A stretch of 19,905 nucleotides of DNA from CAWDLX01 sp046728155. Its GTDB lineage: Bacteria; Actinomycetota; Actinomycetes; Mycobacteriales; Micromonosporaceae. The stretch spans positions 1 through 19,905 of the forward strand of contig JBKPDY010000145.1 of NCBI GenBank assembly GCA_046728155.1. Direction: 5' to 3'. The position numbers and the translations under genes were made by a program. Of this stretch, positions 1-7,775 are shown in pieces. The number at the start of each line of letters is the position of its first letter. Positions within the stretch are counted from its first letter, which is position 1. Below the pieces are notes generated by a model, which saw only the letters and a program-made list of their open reading frames with translations, made no database searches and was not told where the DNA came from.

Positions 1-450
1 GCAGCAGAGCCTGGTCGCGGATCTCCGACATGATCTCGTCGTCGGGGCGGGCGTAGAGCCGCAGGAGGTCGCACCGGGACACGATGCCGATGAGGTAGCC
101 CGCACCGTCCACGACTGGTAGGCGCTTCACGCTGTGCACGCTCATCAGTGCCGCCGCTTCGCCGATGGAGGCCGCTGGGCGAATGACCACGGCCGGTTCG
201 CTCTTCAGATCGGAGGCCACGACTGCGTCCGACTTCATCCGACCAGCTCGGGCGCGCTTACGCTCCAGCAACCGAGGGGCCGGGGCGACTCCGGCGAACT
301 CGATCTTGTGCAGCAGCCATCCGCATCGACGACGGGCGCCGCGCTGATGTCGCGACTGACCAAGGTGTCGACTATTTCGTGATAGCCAGCCGACTCCGAC
401 ACGCTCACGACTGGACTGGTCATCACATCGCGCACAGTCCAACGCTTCAC
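1..450 (-). pseudogene. CBS-domain protein, frameshifted, 5' part of gene (runs off left edge)
   Basis: CBS domains are paired regulatory modules that usually bind adenosyl ligands. The chosen start is GTG at 450-448, because a strong ribosome binding site (GGGAGG) lies six bases upstream; the longer ATG start at 489 lacks this. The first CBS domain begins with VRDVMTSPVVSV and reaches APVVDADG. The frame then breaks near 312-322 and continues in another frame as LLHKIEFAG, a linker, and a second CBS domain (VKRLPVVDGAGYLIGIVSR) to the window edge. About ten residues that normally join these parts (the GVVSEAD strand-helix) are missing, so the lesion is a deletion of 3n+1 bases, probably about 31, rather than a one-base error. 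The intact paralogue at 10684-11322 ends in a BON domain, so this gene probably did too. The gene is divergent from the response regulator. Confidence 0.8.
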
Positions 451-521
451 TGCCGACCTCCCATGTCTTCGTCCGTTCAAATCGAGCATCGCCCTGACCG
501 TTGTGAAGCGACAGAGTCCAA

Positions 522-540
522 TGGCCCTGGTGAAGGGCCA
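522..540. promoter_or_regulatory. Perfect inverted repeat between the CBS gene and the regulator
   Basis: TGGCCCT, five bases (GGTGA), then AGGGCCA form a perfect 7-bp inverted repeat, about 71 bases upstream of the CBS gene's GTG start. Read on the minus strand it contains GGCCCTTC, the left half of the motif found elsewhere in the window, but the second GGNCC half is displaced by four bases. It may be a variant operator. There is no direct evidence of binding. Confidence 0.4.
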
Positions 541-639
541 GGTCAGCCCGCCGACGCTTTAGTTTGGAACCGGTACGGGCAGCCATCCCGATCTGCGACC
601 GAGAACCAGGGCACTGAGGGGCCGCCACCAGACAGTGGT

Positions 640-654
640 AGGGCCGAAGGTCCT
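640..654. promoter_or_regulatory. DosR-like operator candidate upstream of the response regulator
   Basis: The plus strand reads AGGGCCGAAGGTCCT; on the minus strand this is AGGACCTTCGGCCCT. It fits GGNCC-N3-GGNCC exactly, with matching outer A/T. It lies about 81 bases upstream of the regulator's GTG, which would suit autoregulation. The flanking region 451-735 holds no convincing gene. Confidence 0.55.
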
Positions 655-735
655 GATGAGAACTGACCGTCTACCCACGCGAGAAGGGCCGGTCGAGTCC
701 TGGGCGGATCGGGGTCGACGCGGTACAAACGTCAT

Positions 736-1377
736 GTGATCAGAGTCTTCCTCCTCGACGACCACGAGGTCGTCCGCCGTGGCATTGCCGACCTGCTCAC
801 GCAGGATGGCGACATCGAGATCGTCGGCGAGTCAGGCTCGGCCATCGAAGCCACCCACCGCATACCCGCCCTGCGCCCGCACGTCGCCGTCCTCGACAAC
901 CGCCTGCCAGACGGCAGCGGCATCGACGTCTGCCGAGATGTCCGCTCGATCGACCCGACCATCAAAGGTCTCATTCTTACGTCGTACGAGGATGACGAAG
1001 CCCTCTTCGCCGCGATCATGGCCGGGGCGTCGGGTTACGTATTGAAGCAGGTGCGCGGAACGGACCTGGTCGAAGATATCCGCCGGGTGGCGGCTGGGCA
1101 GAGCCTGCTCGACCCGGCCGTCACGGCTCGAGTCCTGGAGCGGATCCGCTCGGGCGTTGAGCGACCGGACGAGCTGAAGTCGTTGACCGACCAGGAGCGC
1201 CGCATCCTCGAGTACGTAGCCAAGGGCCTGACGAATCACGAGATCGCCCGGCAGCTGTTTCTGGCCGACAAGACGGTCAAGAACTATGTGTCGAGCATGT
1301 TGGCCAAGCTGGGCCTGGAGCGTCGGACCCAGGCAGCCGTGCTCGCAACGAAGCTCCTGGGCCCAAAGCCTCCGTGA
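736..1377 (+). CDS. devR: DosR/DevR-type NarL-family response regulator
   Basis: 213 residues. It has an N-terminal receiver domain (about 1-120) and a C-terminal LuxR/NarL helix-turn-helix (about 147-205). Residues known to be important in Mycobacterium tuberculosis DosR occur at the same numbers: acidic pocket D8-D9, phospho-acceptor D54, T82, Y101 and K104 in the receiver, and K179, K182 and N183 in the recognition helix (DKTVKNYVSSMLAKLG). The length is close to the mycobacterial protein (217). The start is GTG at 736; the overlapping ATG at 734 is in another frame, and no clear ribosome binding site is visible. By family, it should activate hypoxia/redox/dormancy genes once phosphorylated by a DosS/DosT-like kinase. 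No such kinase lies in the window. A motif copy at 640-654 suggests autoregulation. Confidence 0.92.
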   Translation: MIRVFLLDDHEVVRRGIADLLTQDGDIEIVGESGSAIEATHRIPALRPHVAVLDNRLPDGSGIDVCRDVRSIDPTIKGLILTSYEDDEALFAAIMAGASGYVLKQVRGTDLVEDIRRVAAGQSLLDPAVTARVLERIRSGVERPDELKSLTDQERRILEYVAKGLTNHEIARQLFLADKTVKNYVSSMLAKLGLERRTQAAVLATKLLGPKPP

Positions 1378-1598
1378 TCTGCAGGGCCCCTGGGAGCGCA
1401 TCGTCCAGGCTGCGGGTGGCGCTGTCCAATGTGGCTCGTCCCGCCCGGGCCACCACGGTCAACGTCCCTGTATCCGTAAGACCGTCGGAGGGCACAGATC
1501 TCAGCCCTGCTCGGCTGACCAGACTGGCCCCTCGTCCCGCGCCGCCGCACGGGTACCGCTAACCGTCCCGTCTCAGGGCTGCCCAGCCCACAGGGTGG

Positions 1599-1611
1599 GG
1601 ACCTCCGGCCC
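1599..1611. promoter_or_regulatory. DosR-like operator candidate upstream of the nitroreductase
   Basis: GGACCTCCGGCCC fits GGNCC-N3-GGNCC exactly and is followed by T, as in the other copies. It ends 54 bases before the GTG at 1666. A degenerate version, GGCCCCTCGTCCC, lies at 1526-1538. The rest of the 1378-1665 gap shows no recognisable gene, only antisense open frames. Confidence 0.55.
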
Positions 1612-1665
1612 TAACCGCCCGCCCGAGGTTCGGCGATTCTCGGCTTGAGAGCACGGGAGGGCATC

Positions 1666-2643
1666 GTGTCGAAGCGTGAGCACGACGTTCTGGTCAGTGC
1701 CGCCGAGGCGGGCTTGCGGGCCCCCTCGGTATTCAATACGCAGCCGTGGCAGTGGCGGATCGACGCCGCCAGCCTGGACCTGTACGCCGACCCGGACCGG
1801 ATGCTGGCCGCGACTGACCCGCAGGGTCGGCTCATGCTGCTCAGCTGCGGCGCCGCCCTGCACCACGCCCGGGTAGCCCTAGCTGCGGCGGGGTGGCGCG
1901 CGGTCGTCGACCGGTTCCCCGATCCTGCGGATGGCGACTTCCTGGCCAGGATTCGGCTGTCGCAACGGCGCGACGCCACTGACCGTGACCTGGCGCTCTA
2001 CCGGGCCATCGCGGTACGGCGTACTGACCGACGACCCTTCGGCGACCGGCCGGTGGCGGAGGAGTCCATGAGGGAGCTGCTCGACGCGGCCGAGTGCGAA
2101 GGCGTGCGCATTCACGACACGCGCCCCGACCAGATGCCGATGCTCGCCGTCGCCGTCGCCGCCGCCCAGTCGCGGGAGTTCGCAGACAGGCGGTATCGCA
2201 GCGAGCTGATGCGGTGGACCAACCGTCCATCATGGAGTAACGACGGCGTGCCCCAGAGCACGGGTGTGGCCCAAGTGGCCCGTCGGGTTCCGGTGCGCGA
2301 CTTCGTCCAGCCGCCGAACAAGGGAATGCCGGTCAAGCCAGGCGGTGACCGAACGGCGCGCTACCTCATCGTCAGCGGTGCGGCGGACGAGCCGATCGAT
2401 TGGCTGCGCGCCGGCGAAGGTGCGTCGGCGGTACTGCTCACCGCGGTCAGCCTCGGCCTCGCGGTCGCGCCGATCAGCGACGTGATCGAAGTCGAACGGT
2501 CGAGGCAACTGGTCCGCGGACTACTACCCGGGGCCGGCTGCCCATATCTGGTGATCCGCTGCGGTCACGCCGAGGACACCACACCCATCGACCCGGCCCC
2601 GCGGCGCGACGCCGCCGAAGCGATCAAAGGATCGCGGCCATGA
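1666..2643 (+). CDS. Acg-like nitroreductase-family protein
   Basis: 325 residues from the GTG at 1666, preceded by GGGAGG five bases upstream; this start is preferred over the ATG at 1645, which has no such site. The N-terminus (AAEAGLRAPSVFNTQPWQW) is the characteristic opening of the Acg/Rv2032 branch of the nitroreductase superfamily, followed by RRTDRRPFGDRPV near the middle and a C-terminal GEGASAVLLTAVSLGLAVAPISD segment. Acg-type proteins are DosR-regulated in mycobacteria. They keep an FMN reductase fold but have a lid over the cofactor site, and are thought to sequester flavin or act in stress survival rather than as ordinary nitroreductases. The exact activity here is unknown. A second, truncated copy lies at 4186-4619. 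Confidence 0.88.
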   Translation: MSKREHDVLVSAAEAGLRAPSVFNTQPWQWRIDAASLDLYADPDRMLAATDPQGRLMLLSCGAALHHARVALAAAGWRAVVDRFPDPADGDFLARIRLSQRRDATDRDLALYRAIAVRRTDRRPFGDRPVAEESMRELLDAAECEGVRIHDTRPDQMPMLAVAVAAAQSREFADRRYRSELMRWTNRPSWSNDGVPQSTGVAQVARRVPVRDFVQPPNKGMPVKPGGDRTARYLIVSGAADEPIDWLRAGEGASAVLLTAVSLGLAVAPISDVIEVERSRQLVRGLLPGAGCPYLVIRCGHAEDTTPIDPAPRRDAAEAIKGSRP

Positions 2644-2766
2644 CGGACCACGGGTTCTGCTCGGATCAACCAGCCTCGATGCCATCGCTCGAGCCACATG
2701 CCCGGTCGCGTTTCTGCAACCCCCATCGGTGGCGACCGACAACCCACATCCACAAGGAGGTGCACG

Positions 2767-3642
2767 ATGTCCAAACCTAGGATCATCGTCGGAGTCGACA
2801 ACTCCCCCGGCAGTCACCAGGCCACCCATTGGGCTGCCGACGAGGCGGTCCGCTCGGACCGCGAACTGGTTGTCATCAACGTGTACGACTGGCACGTGGC
2901 CGGCGCCCGCTTCCAGGTGGCCGGCGGGTACGCCGACCGGCTCAAGGAGCTTGCCGACGATGTTGTCGTAACCGCGGTGAAAGACGCCGAGGTCCATGCG
3001 CCCGGCGTGGTGGCACGCGGGGAGACGGTCGTCGGCTCGGCTGGCCGCGCGCTCGTGCAAGCGGCCTCGCCCGATGACCTCATCGTGGTGGGCAACCGCG
3101 GCCTGGGTGGCTTCGCCAGCCTGCTTCTGGGTTCGGTGAGCCATTACGTCGCCACCCACGCCGGCGGCCCGGTTGTGGTGGTCCGCGGTCGACCCGATGC
3201 CGACGCCGGGCCCGTGGTCGTTGGGATCGACACCGCCCGCGGTGACACCGCCCTGCGACTGGCGTTCGAAGAAGCGGCCGCCCGCGGCACGAGCGTCATC
3301 GCGGTGCACGCGTACGTACCCATGTCTCCGGTCGTGGCCTACGGTGTTATGCCTTCCGCCGAGGAAAACGAAGAACGGCACACCGGTGAGCTCACGGCGT
3401 TGCGTGAAGCCGTCGCCGTGTGGACCGAGAAGCACCCACACGTGCCCATCGAGATCTCCGCCGTGGTGGGGCATCCAACCGAGGTCCTCGTCGGGCTGTC
3501 CAAGACGGCGCAGCTGGTCGTCGTGGGGCACCGGGGAAGCGGGTTCGGAGAGGTTCGCCTCGGTGCGGTCGCGTCTCAGCTGCTTCACCACGCACAGTGC
3601 AGTGTCATGATCGCCCGAAGCGATGTCGAGACTACGAGCTAG
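2767..3642 (+). CDS. Universal stress protein with two tandem UspA domains
   Basis: 291 residues. The start is the ATG at 2767, preceded by AAGGAGG six bases upstream. Domain 1 (about 3-142) opens with RIIVGVDNS and carries the nucleotide-binding pattern GNRGLGGFASLLLGSVS. Domain 2 (about 149-288) opens with VVVGIDTA and carries GHRGSGFGEVRLGAVAS. Both fit the G-X2-G-X9-G-(S/T) signature of ATP-binding Usp proteins, though domain 2 has A in place of S/T after the last glycine. Two-domain proteins of this type (such as Rv2623) belong to the mycobacterial DosR regulon and bind ATP. It lies 123 bases after the nitroreductase with no motif copy of its own, so cotranscription is possible. Confidence 0.93.
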   Translation: MSKPRIIVGVDNSPGSHQATHWAADEAVRSDRELVVINVYDWHVAGARFQVAGGYADRLKELADDVVVTAVKDAEVHAPGVVARGETVVGSAGRALVQAASPDDLIVVGNRGLGGFASLLLGSVSHYVATHAGGPVVVVRGRPDADAGPVVVGIDTARGDTALRLAFEEAAARGTSVIAVHAYVPMSPVVAYGVMPSAEENEERHTGELTALREAVAVWTEKHPHVPIEISAVVGHPTEVLVGLSKTAQLVVVGHRGSGFGEVRLGAVASQLLHHAQCSVMIARSDVETTS

Positions 3643-3846
3643 CAGTAGCCAACGTGGTACCAGAACGCGGCCGACCTACCAGGCTCGCATGAGGGGCCGG
3701 CCACGAGACGGTCGAGGAGTCAGCCGAGGATCGTCAGGGTCGAGATACTGCGGGATGGGCCGGGCCACTCCCAGTTTTGGGATCGCGCCGCCCGTCACCG
3801 GCGGTCTATAGCAGTAGACGGCCACCCCCGGTAGCCGGCGTACGCG

Positions 3847-4188
3847 TCAGGGGGTCATGTCGATGGCACCGGCCGGGCATTCCGCGGCGCACAGGCCGCA
3901 TCCCTTGCAGTAGTTGGTGTCGACGAAGAACCCGAGCCCGGGACCGAGCTTGACGATGGCGTTGTCCGGGCAGACGCTGTAGCAGTTGTCGCATTCAAAG
4001 CAGTTGCCGCAGGACAGGCACCGCCGCGCCTCGTAGATTGCGCTGGCTTCGTCGAGGCCGATGACGACCTCGTCGAAGGTGTCCACGCAGGTGACCGTCG
4101 AACGGATGCGCCTCGACGGGGTGCCAAAAGACCTGACGGGCCACGGTCGATCGGCCCAAACGTCTTGGCAAGGCGGTGGGCCCTGTCA
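3847..4188 (-). pseudogene. C-terminal two-[4Fe-4S] tail of a GltD-like oxidoreductase, probable remnant
   Basis: From the GTG at 4086 the frame gives 79 residues containing RRCLSCGNCFECDNCYSVCP (cysteines 23, 26, 29, 32, 35 and 39) and a ferredoxin motif, YCKGCGLCAAECPAGAIDM (cysteines 60, 63, 66 and 70). The lead-in TFDEVVIGLDEASAIYEARR is, to my knowledge, the usual C-terminal tail of NADPH-dependent glutamate synthase beta-chain-like flavoproteins, whose FAD/NAD(P) domains (about 450 residues) are absent here. The same frame is open back to the TGA at 4188-4186, which is also the stop of the nitroreductase stump. No ribosome binding site precedes the GTG. It could still be expressed as a small ferredoxin, since all cysteines are intact, but a 5'-truncated remnant is more likely. 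Confidence 0.65.
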
Positions 4189-4619
4189 GGCAGCTGGCGT
4201 CACCGGAGCCTGCGGCGCGGGCTGATCCGCCGCCAGTAGGACGTCCGCCACCGGCCGCGGTGATGTAATCGAGGGCACGCCGCGGCCGTGGCGTAGCAGC
4301 ATGTGCGGCGGTCCCTGACGGCGGAGACCGAGGCGTAGCTGTTCGCGGACCGAGGCCACGTCAATGGGTTGAGAGGTCAACGAGGCAGACAGACCCACGT
4401 GTGTGGCGGTGAGGAGCACGTGCTGCAGCGCCTGGCCGGCGACGAGATCGGTGGCTGGCGATTCGACGAACGTGCCCAGAACCGCGACGAACGGTTCCTA
4501 CTCTCGCGGCCCGAGGCGCGCGGGGCACCCCCGAAGTCGCGACGTACGAGCAGATCCTCCGGCTCCGGCGTCGGGCCGCCGGCCAGTTGGGACACCCCGT
4601 CCGGCGGCGCCGAGGAACA
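4186..4619 (-). pseudogene. Truncated, frameshifted Acg-like nitroreductase (C-terminal part)
   Basis: The first frame (4619 down to about 4500) reads PPDGVSQLAGGPTPEPEDLL and then RRDFGG, which matches the middle of Acg-like proteins. At about 4498-4505 the sensible frame shifts and continues as EPFVAVLGTFVESPATDL, then GQALQHVLLTATHVGLSAS, REQLRLGLRRQG and a typical C-terminal end. Roughly the first 180 residues of the family are missing, because the frame is closed by a TGA at 4622-4620 and the neighbouring synthetase gene ends at 4635. The gene is therefore both 5'-truncated and frameshifted. It differs in sequence from the intact copy at 1666-2643, so it is a separate paralogue rather than a recent duplicate. 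Confidence 0.8.
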
Positions 4620-4634
4620 TCAGCCACATCGCCG

Positions 4635-7337
4635 TCACGCTCGCCGCAGCGCCCGAAGTGAAGGGTCGGGCTCGTCGCCCGGAGCGGATAGGCGGACCTT
4701 GATGTCGATGACCGCGACGCCGTCGGGTCGGACGATGACGGGGTTGGCGTCCAGCTCGGCCACCTCCGGTAGCTCTTCCGCGAGCCGACCTAGTCGCAGC
4801 AGGAGATCCTCCCACGCGTTGGTGTCCGCCGCGGGTGAGCCGCGGTAGCCGGTCAACAGCGCGGCGGCGCGCAGAGTGCGCCACATCGACGCGGCGTCGT
4901 AGTCCGTAACCGGCAACAGTCGCAATGTGCGGTCGCAAAACAACTCGGTGTGCACCCCACCGAGCCCGCACATGACCACGGAACCGAAGACCGGATCGTG
5001 CGCGATGCCCGCGACCATCTCGACACCCGCCGACTCCTGACGTTGCACCACGACGCGAGGATCGCCGGTCTTCGCCGCGATCTCCTGGTAGGCGGTGGCG
5101 ACCGCGACGCCGTCGGCCAGACCCAACCGGACGCCGCCGACGTCGCTCTTGTGGATCAAGTTCGGGTCGCCGGACTTGAGCACGGCGGGGAACCCGAGGT
5201 CGGTGGCGGCGGCCACGGCCCCGGCCTCATTGTCGGCGGTACGCTCCGGCGTCACCGGAATGCCGTAGCACGACAGGAGATCGCTGCCATCGGCGGCGCT
5301 CAGCCAGCCGGCACCCGCGGCCAGCCGGGCCGCCACGAGCCGTCGGGCCCGTGTACTGTCCACGTTGGACAGTTGCGGCCGGCGGCCAACCGGGGTCGCT
5401 CGCCAGCGGCTGTACCGCACGGCGTGGCCGACGGCCCGGATCGCGTCCTCGGGAAGGGCGAAGACCGGCGCCCGGCGAGCCCCTACCACCGGGGGCGCGT
5501 CATCAACACCCATGAGGACAACGGCCACGGGTACATCGACTGTGTCCAGCGCCGCACCGATGGCGGCCACGATGCCGGTCACGTCGTTGGCCATGGTCGC
5601 GCCGAACGCGACGACGATCGCGTCCACGTGGGGGGCGATTGCGGTGATCGCACCCGTCATCGCCGATGGCGTGGCGGCCGCCCCGAGGTCGACCGGGTTC
5701 GCGACCGCGGCCGCCGACGCAGCGGCCCGACGAATCGCGTCGGCGACCTCGCCGGGAAGTGTGGGCAGGATCAGACCGGCGGTCTCGGCCGCGTCGGCGC
5801 ACAGGACATTGATTCCGCCCGCGTTGCCCACAATCGCCAGCCTCGAGCCGGCCGGCACGGGCTGGTCGATGAGCATGCGGGCGGCGTCGACCAGGTCGCG
5901 TAGACCGTCGCAGCGGATCACGCCCGCCTGGGCGAACAGGGCGTCGACGGTCGCGTCGGGGGCGGCGGCGGCGGCGGTGTGCGAGGCGCCGGCGCGCGAC
6001 CCGGCGCGGGTGCGACCCGACTTGACTGCGAACACCGGTTTGCGCCGGCCGACCATGCGGGCGATGCGCGCGAAGCGACGCGGGTTACCCAGCGACTCCA
6101 GGTACAGCCCGATCCCGTGCGCGGCCGGATCGTCATACCAGTAGGAGAGCAGGTCGTTGCCGGATACATCGGCCTTGTTGCCCAGCGAGACGAACGAGGC
6201 CACACCCAATCCACTGTGGACAAGCTGCTCCAGCAGGCTGATCCCCACGGCCCCGGACTGGGACGCCACAGCAAGGCCGCCTGGCCCGGCCGGAGCGGCG
6301 AAGGTCGCGTGCAGCCGCACCGCAGCATCGGTGTTGAGCAGGCCGAGGCAGTTCGGCCCGACCAGACGCATCCCACCGGCGCGAGCGGTTCGGACCAGCT
6401 CGGCCTGCGCCTGCCGCCCGGCGTCGCCGGTCTCACCGAACCCGCTGGACAGGATGACGGCCGCCGGGACGCCGACCGACACCGCATCGTCGATGACGGC
6501 GAGGACACTCGGCGCGGGTACGGCGACCACCATCAGATCGGGCCGCGTGGGCGCCTGCGAGACCCGGGCGTAGGCCGGCACCCCGGCGACCGTCTCCACA
6601 CCGGGGTTGATCGCGTACAGCGTACCGGTGTAGCCGCCGTCGACGATGGCCCGCAGCACCGCATGGCCGATGCCGCCCGGTGAACGCCCGGCGCCTACCA
6701 CCGCCACGCATCGAGGTGCCAGCAGTGGCACCAACGAATGGCGGGCGGCGGCGATGTCGCGACGATCGAGCGCGTCCGACTCGGGAACCGCCGTGCTCAG
6801 GCGTACCTCGACCAATCCCTGGTCGTACCCGCGGCGAATGGGCTGACCGAGATCCTCGGCAACGCGGAGCATCGCAGCGTTCATGGGTAGCACCTCGCCG
6901 ACCAGCTCGCCGATGCCTGCACGCCTGGCGCGGACGAGCAGATGTTCCAGCAGCAGAGTGCCCAGACCACGGTCATGGGCGGCGTCATCGACGAATACCG
7001 CGAACTCGGCCCGCCCGGCTTCCAGCGCCTCGTACGACGCGACGCCCATAATGTGGCCGTGCTCGAGGGCCACCAGCGCCGCGTGGCCGCTCGAGTCCGA
7101 ACGGGTTAGCCGGGCGACCTCAGCGCGGATCCCACCCCGCCCGTAGGAGAAGAACCGACGATAGAGAGTTTCGCTGCTTGCCCGCTCGTACAGCGCAGTC
7201 AGCTCCCCGGCGTCGGCGGCTTGGACTGGCCGGATGCGGACGATCCGCCCGTCCGCGGCCACGGCGTCCACGCCGGACGGTCGCCATGAATCGGTATGGT
7301 CAGGGTTAGCGGGTTGGCTCTCGACAACGGCGGTCAT
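4635..7337 (-). CDS. GNAT acetyltransferase fused to ADP-forming acyl-CoA synthetase
   Basis: 900 residues from the ATG at 7337-7335 (GAGG just upstream). The longer open frame to 7553 overlaps a USP stump antisense and is rejected. The N-terminal GNAT domain (about 30-180) has the acetyl-CoA loop HDRGLGTLLLEHLL (about 121-134). Then come a CoA-binding Rossmann domain (from about 207: RCVAVVGAGRSPGGIG), succinyl-CoA-ligase-like domains with SQSGAVGISLLEQL and the probable phospho-histidine H453 (GASHTAAAA), and a C-terminal ATP-grasp domain with AVLKSGDPNLIHKSDVGGV and ELDANPVIV. By family, such proteins acetylate lysines, often on acyl-CoA synthetases (Pat/PatZ/PatA type), or convert acyl-CoA plus ADP to acid plus ATP. 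The N-terminal GNAT order matches actinobacterial PatA-like proteins and is reversed relative to E. coli PatZ. A motif copy lies at 7374-7386. Confidence 0.9.
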   Translation of the reverse strand: MTAVVESQPANPDHTDSWRPSGVDAVAADGRIVRIRPVQAADAGELTALYERASSETLYRRFFSYGRGGIRAEVARLTRSDSSGHAALVALEHGHIMGVASYEALEAGRAEFAVFVDDAAHDRGLGTLLLEHLLVRARRAGIGELVGEVLPMNAAMLRVAEDLGQPIRRGYDQGLVEVRLSTAVPESDALDRRDIAAARHSLVPLLAPRCVAVVGAGRSPGGIGHAVLRAIVDGGYTGTLYAINPGVETVAGVPAYARVSQAPTRPDLMVVAVPAPSVLAVIDDAVSVGVPAAVILSSGFGETGDAGRQAQAELVRTARAGGMRLVGPNCLGLLNTDAAVRLHATFAAPAGPGGLAVASQSGAVGISLLEQLVHSGLGVASFVSLGNKADVSGNDLLSYWYDDPAAHGIGLYLESLGNPRRFARIARMVGRRKPVFAVKSGRTRAGSRAGASHTAAAAAPDATVDALFAQAGVIRCDGLRDLVDAARMLIDQPVPAGSRLAIVGNAGGINVLCADAAETAGLILPTLPGEVADAIRRAAASAAAVANPVDLGAAATPSAMTGAITAIAPHVDAIVVAFGATMANDVTGIVAAIGAALDTVDVPVAVVLMGVDDAPPVVGARRAPVFALPEDAIRAVGHAVRYSRWRATPVGRRPQLSNVDSTRARRLVAARLAAGAGWLSAADGSDLLSCYGIPVTPERTADNEAGAVAAATDLGFPAVLKSGDPNLIHKSDVGGVRLGLADGVAVATAYQEIAAKTGDPRVVVQRQESAGVEMVAGIAHDPVFGSVVMCGLGGVHTELFCDRTLRLLPVTDYDAASMWRTLRAAALLTGYRGSPAADTNAWEDLLLRLGRLAEELPEVAELDANPVIVRPDGVAVIDIKVRLSAPGDEPDPSLRALRRA

Positions 7338-7373
7338 GTCCTCAAGCCTCGCCGTGGATTGCGCCGCGCGGCA

Positions 7374-7386
7374 GGGTCGAAGGTCC
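7374..7386. promoter_or_regulatory. DosR-like operator candidate upstream of the GNAT-synthetase fusion
   Basis: The plus strand reads GGGTCGAAGGTCC, one base away from the regulator's own site (GGGCCGAAGGTCC) and embedded in AGGGTCGAAGGTCCC. It lies 37-49 bases upstream of the ATG at 7337 on the minus strand, the closest spacing of any copy. Confidence 0.5.
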
Positions 7387-7441
7387 CGACCGGGTCGGGC
7401 GGCACGGAGGCGGCCGACTCGATCGGGACGGCTTCCCGAGG

Positions 7442-7775
7442 TCAGTCGCCGACTGGCTCTGCGTGGACGACAGCGACCGGAGCGCGCGCGCCTGGCGCAC
7501 AAGACTATCCACAGTGGACCCCAGCAGCAGACCGGCGAAGCCGCCGAGTCCACGTGATCCGACCACGATCAGGCCCGCATCGATGCTTTCCGCAAGGATG
7601 GCGCGGACCGGGTCGATGTCGTGCACGACGTGGCGATGGATACGCAGGTCGGGATACTGGTCCAGCGAGCCGGTAAGCGCCTCATCAAGAAGCCGGTCCG
7701 CCTTTGCCGCCTGTTCGCCGATGTCGTACCCCGCCGGGATGATCTCACCAACATCGTGCGAAGCCGCCCAGACCC
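7442..7775 (-). pseudogene. Universal stress protein C-terminal domain, remnant
   Basis: The minus strand reads WAASHDVGEIIPAGYDIGEQ, a helix rich in A and L, HRHVVHDIDPVRAILAESID, then GLIVVGSRGLGGFAGLLLGSTVDSLVRQA, which is the second domain of a tandem USP with the ATP-binding signature intact. The natural ending RAPVAVVHAEPVGD and its TGA (7444-7442) are in another frame. The switch lies in a GC dinucleotide run at about 7481-7491, consistent with a two-base expansion. The whole N-terminal domain and start are missing: upstream of about 7775 the sequence turns into a P-type ATPase fragment on the opposite strand. Confidence 0.75.

Noticed and set aside
1277..1550. Minus-strand open frames after the regulator gene
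   Set aside because: They overlap the regulator's 3' end antisense and show no recognisable domain. Long antisense frames are expected at this GC content.
2640..2780. Small open frame between the nitroreductase and the USP gene
   Set aside because: Its ATG overlaps the nitroreductase stop, but it has no clear ribosome binding site of its own, its composition (H, R, P-rich) looks non-coding, and it runs over the USP gene's ribosome binding site and start.
3804..3819. Short inverted repeat GTCTA...TAGAC between the USP gene and the Fe-S tail
   Set aside because: It has only a 5-bp stem and no U-tract, so it is too weak to call a terminator even though the flanking genes converge.
7338..7553. 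N-terminal extension of the GNAT-synthetase reading frame
   Set aside because: The extra 72 residues are arginine- and cysteine-rich, unlike the family, lie antisense to the USP stump and cover the motif site. The ATG at 7337 has GAGG just upstream.
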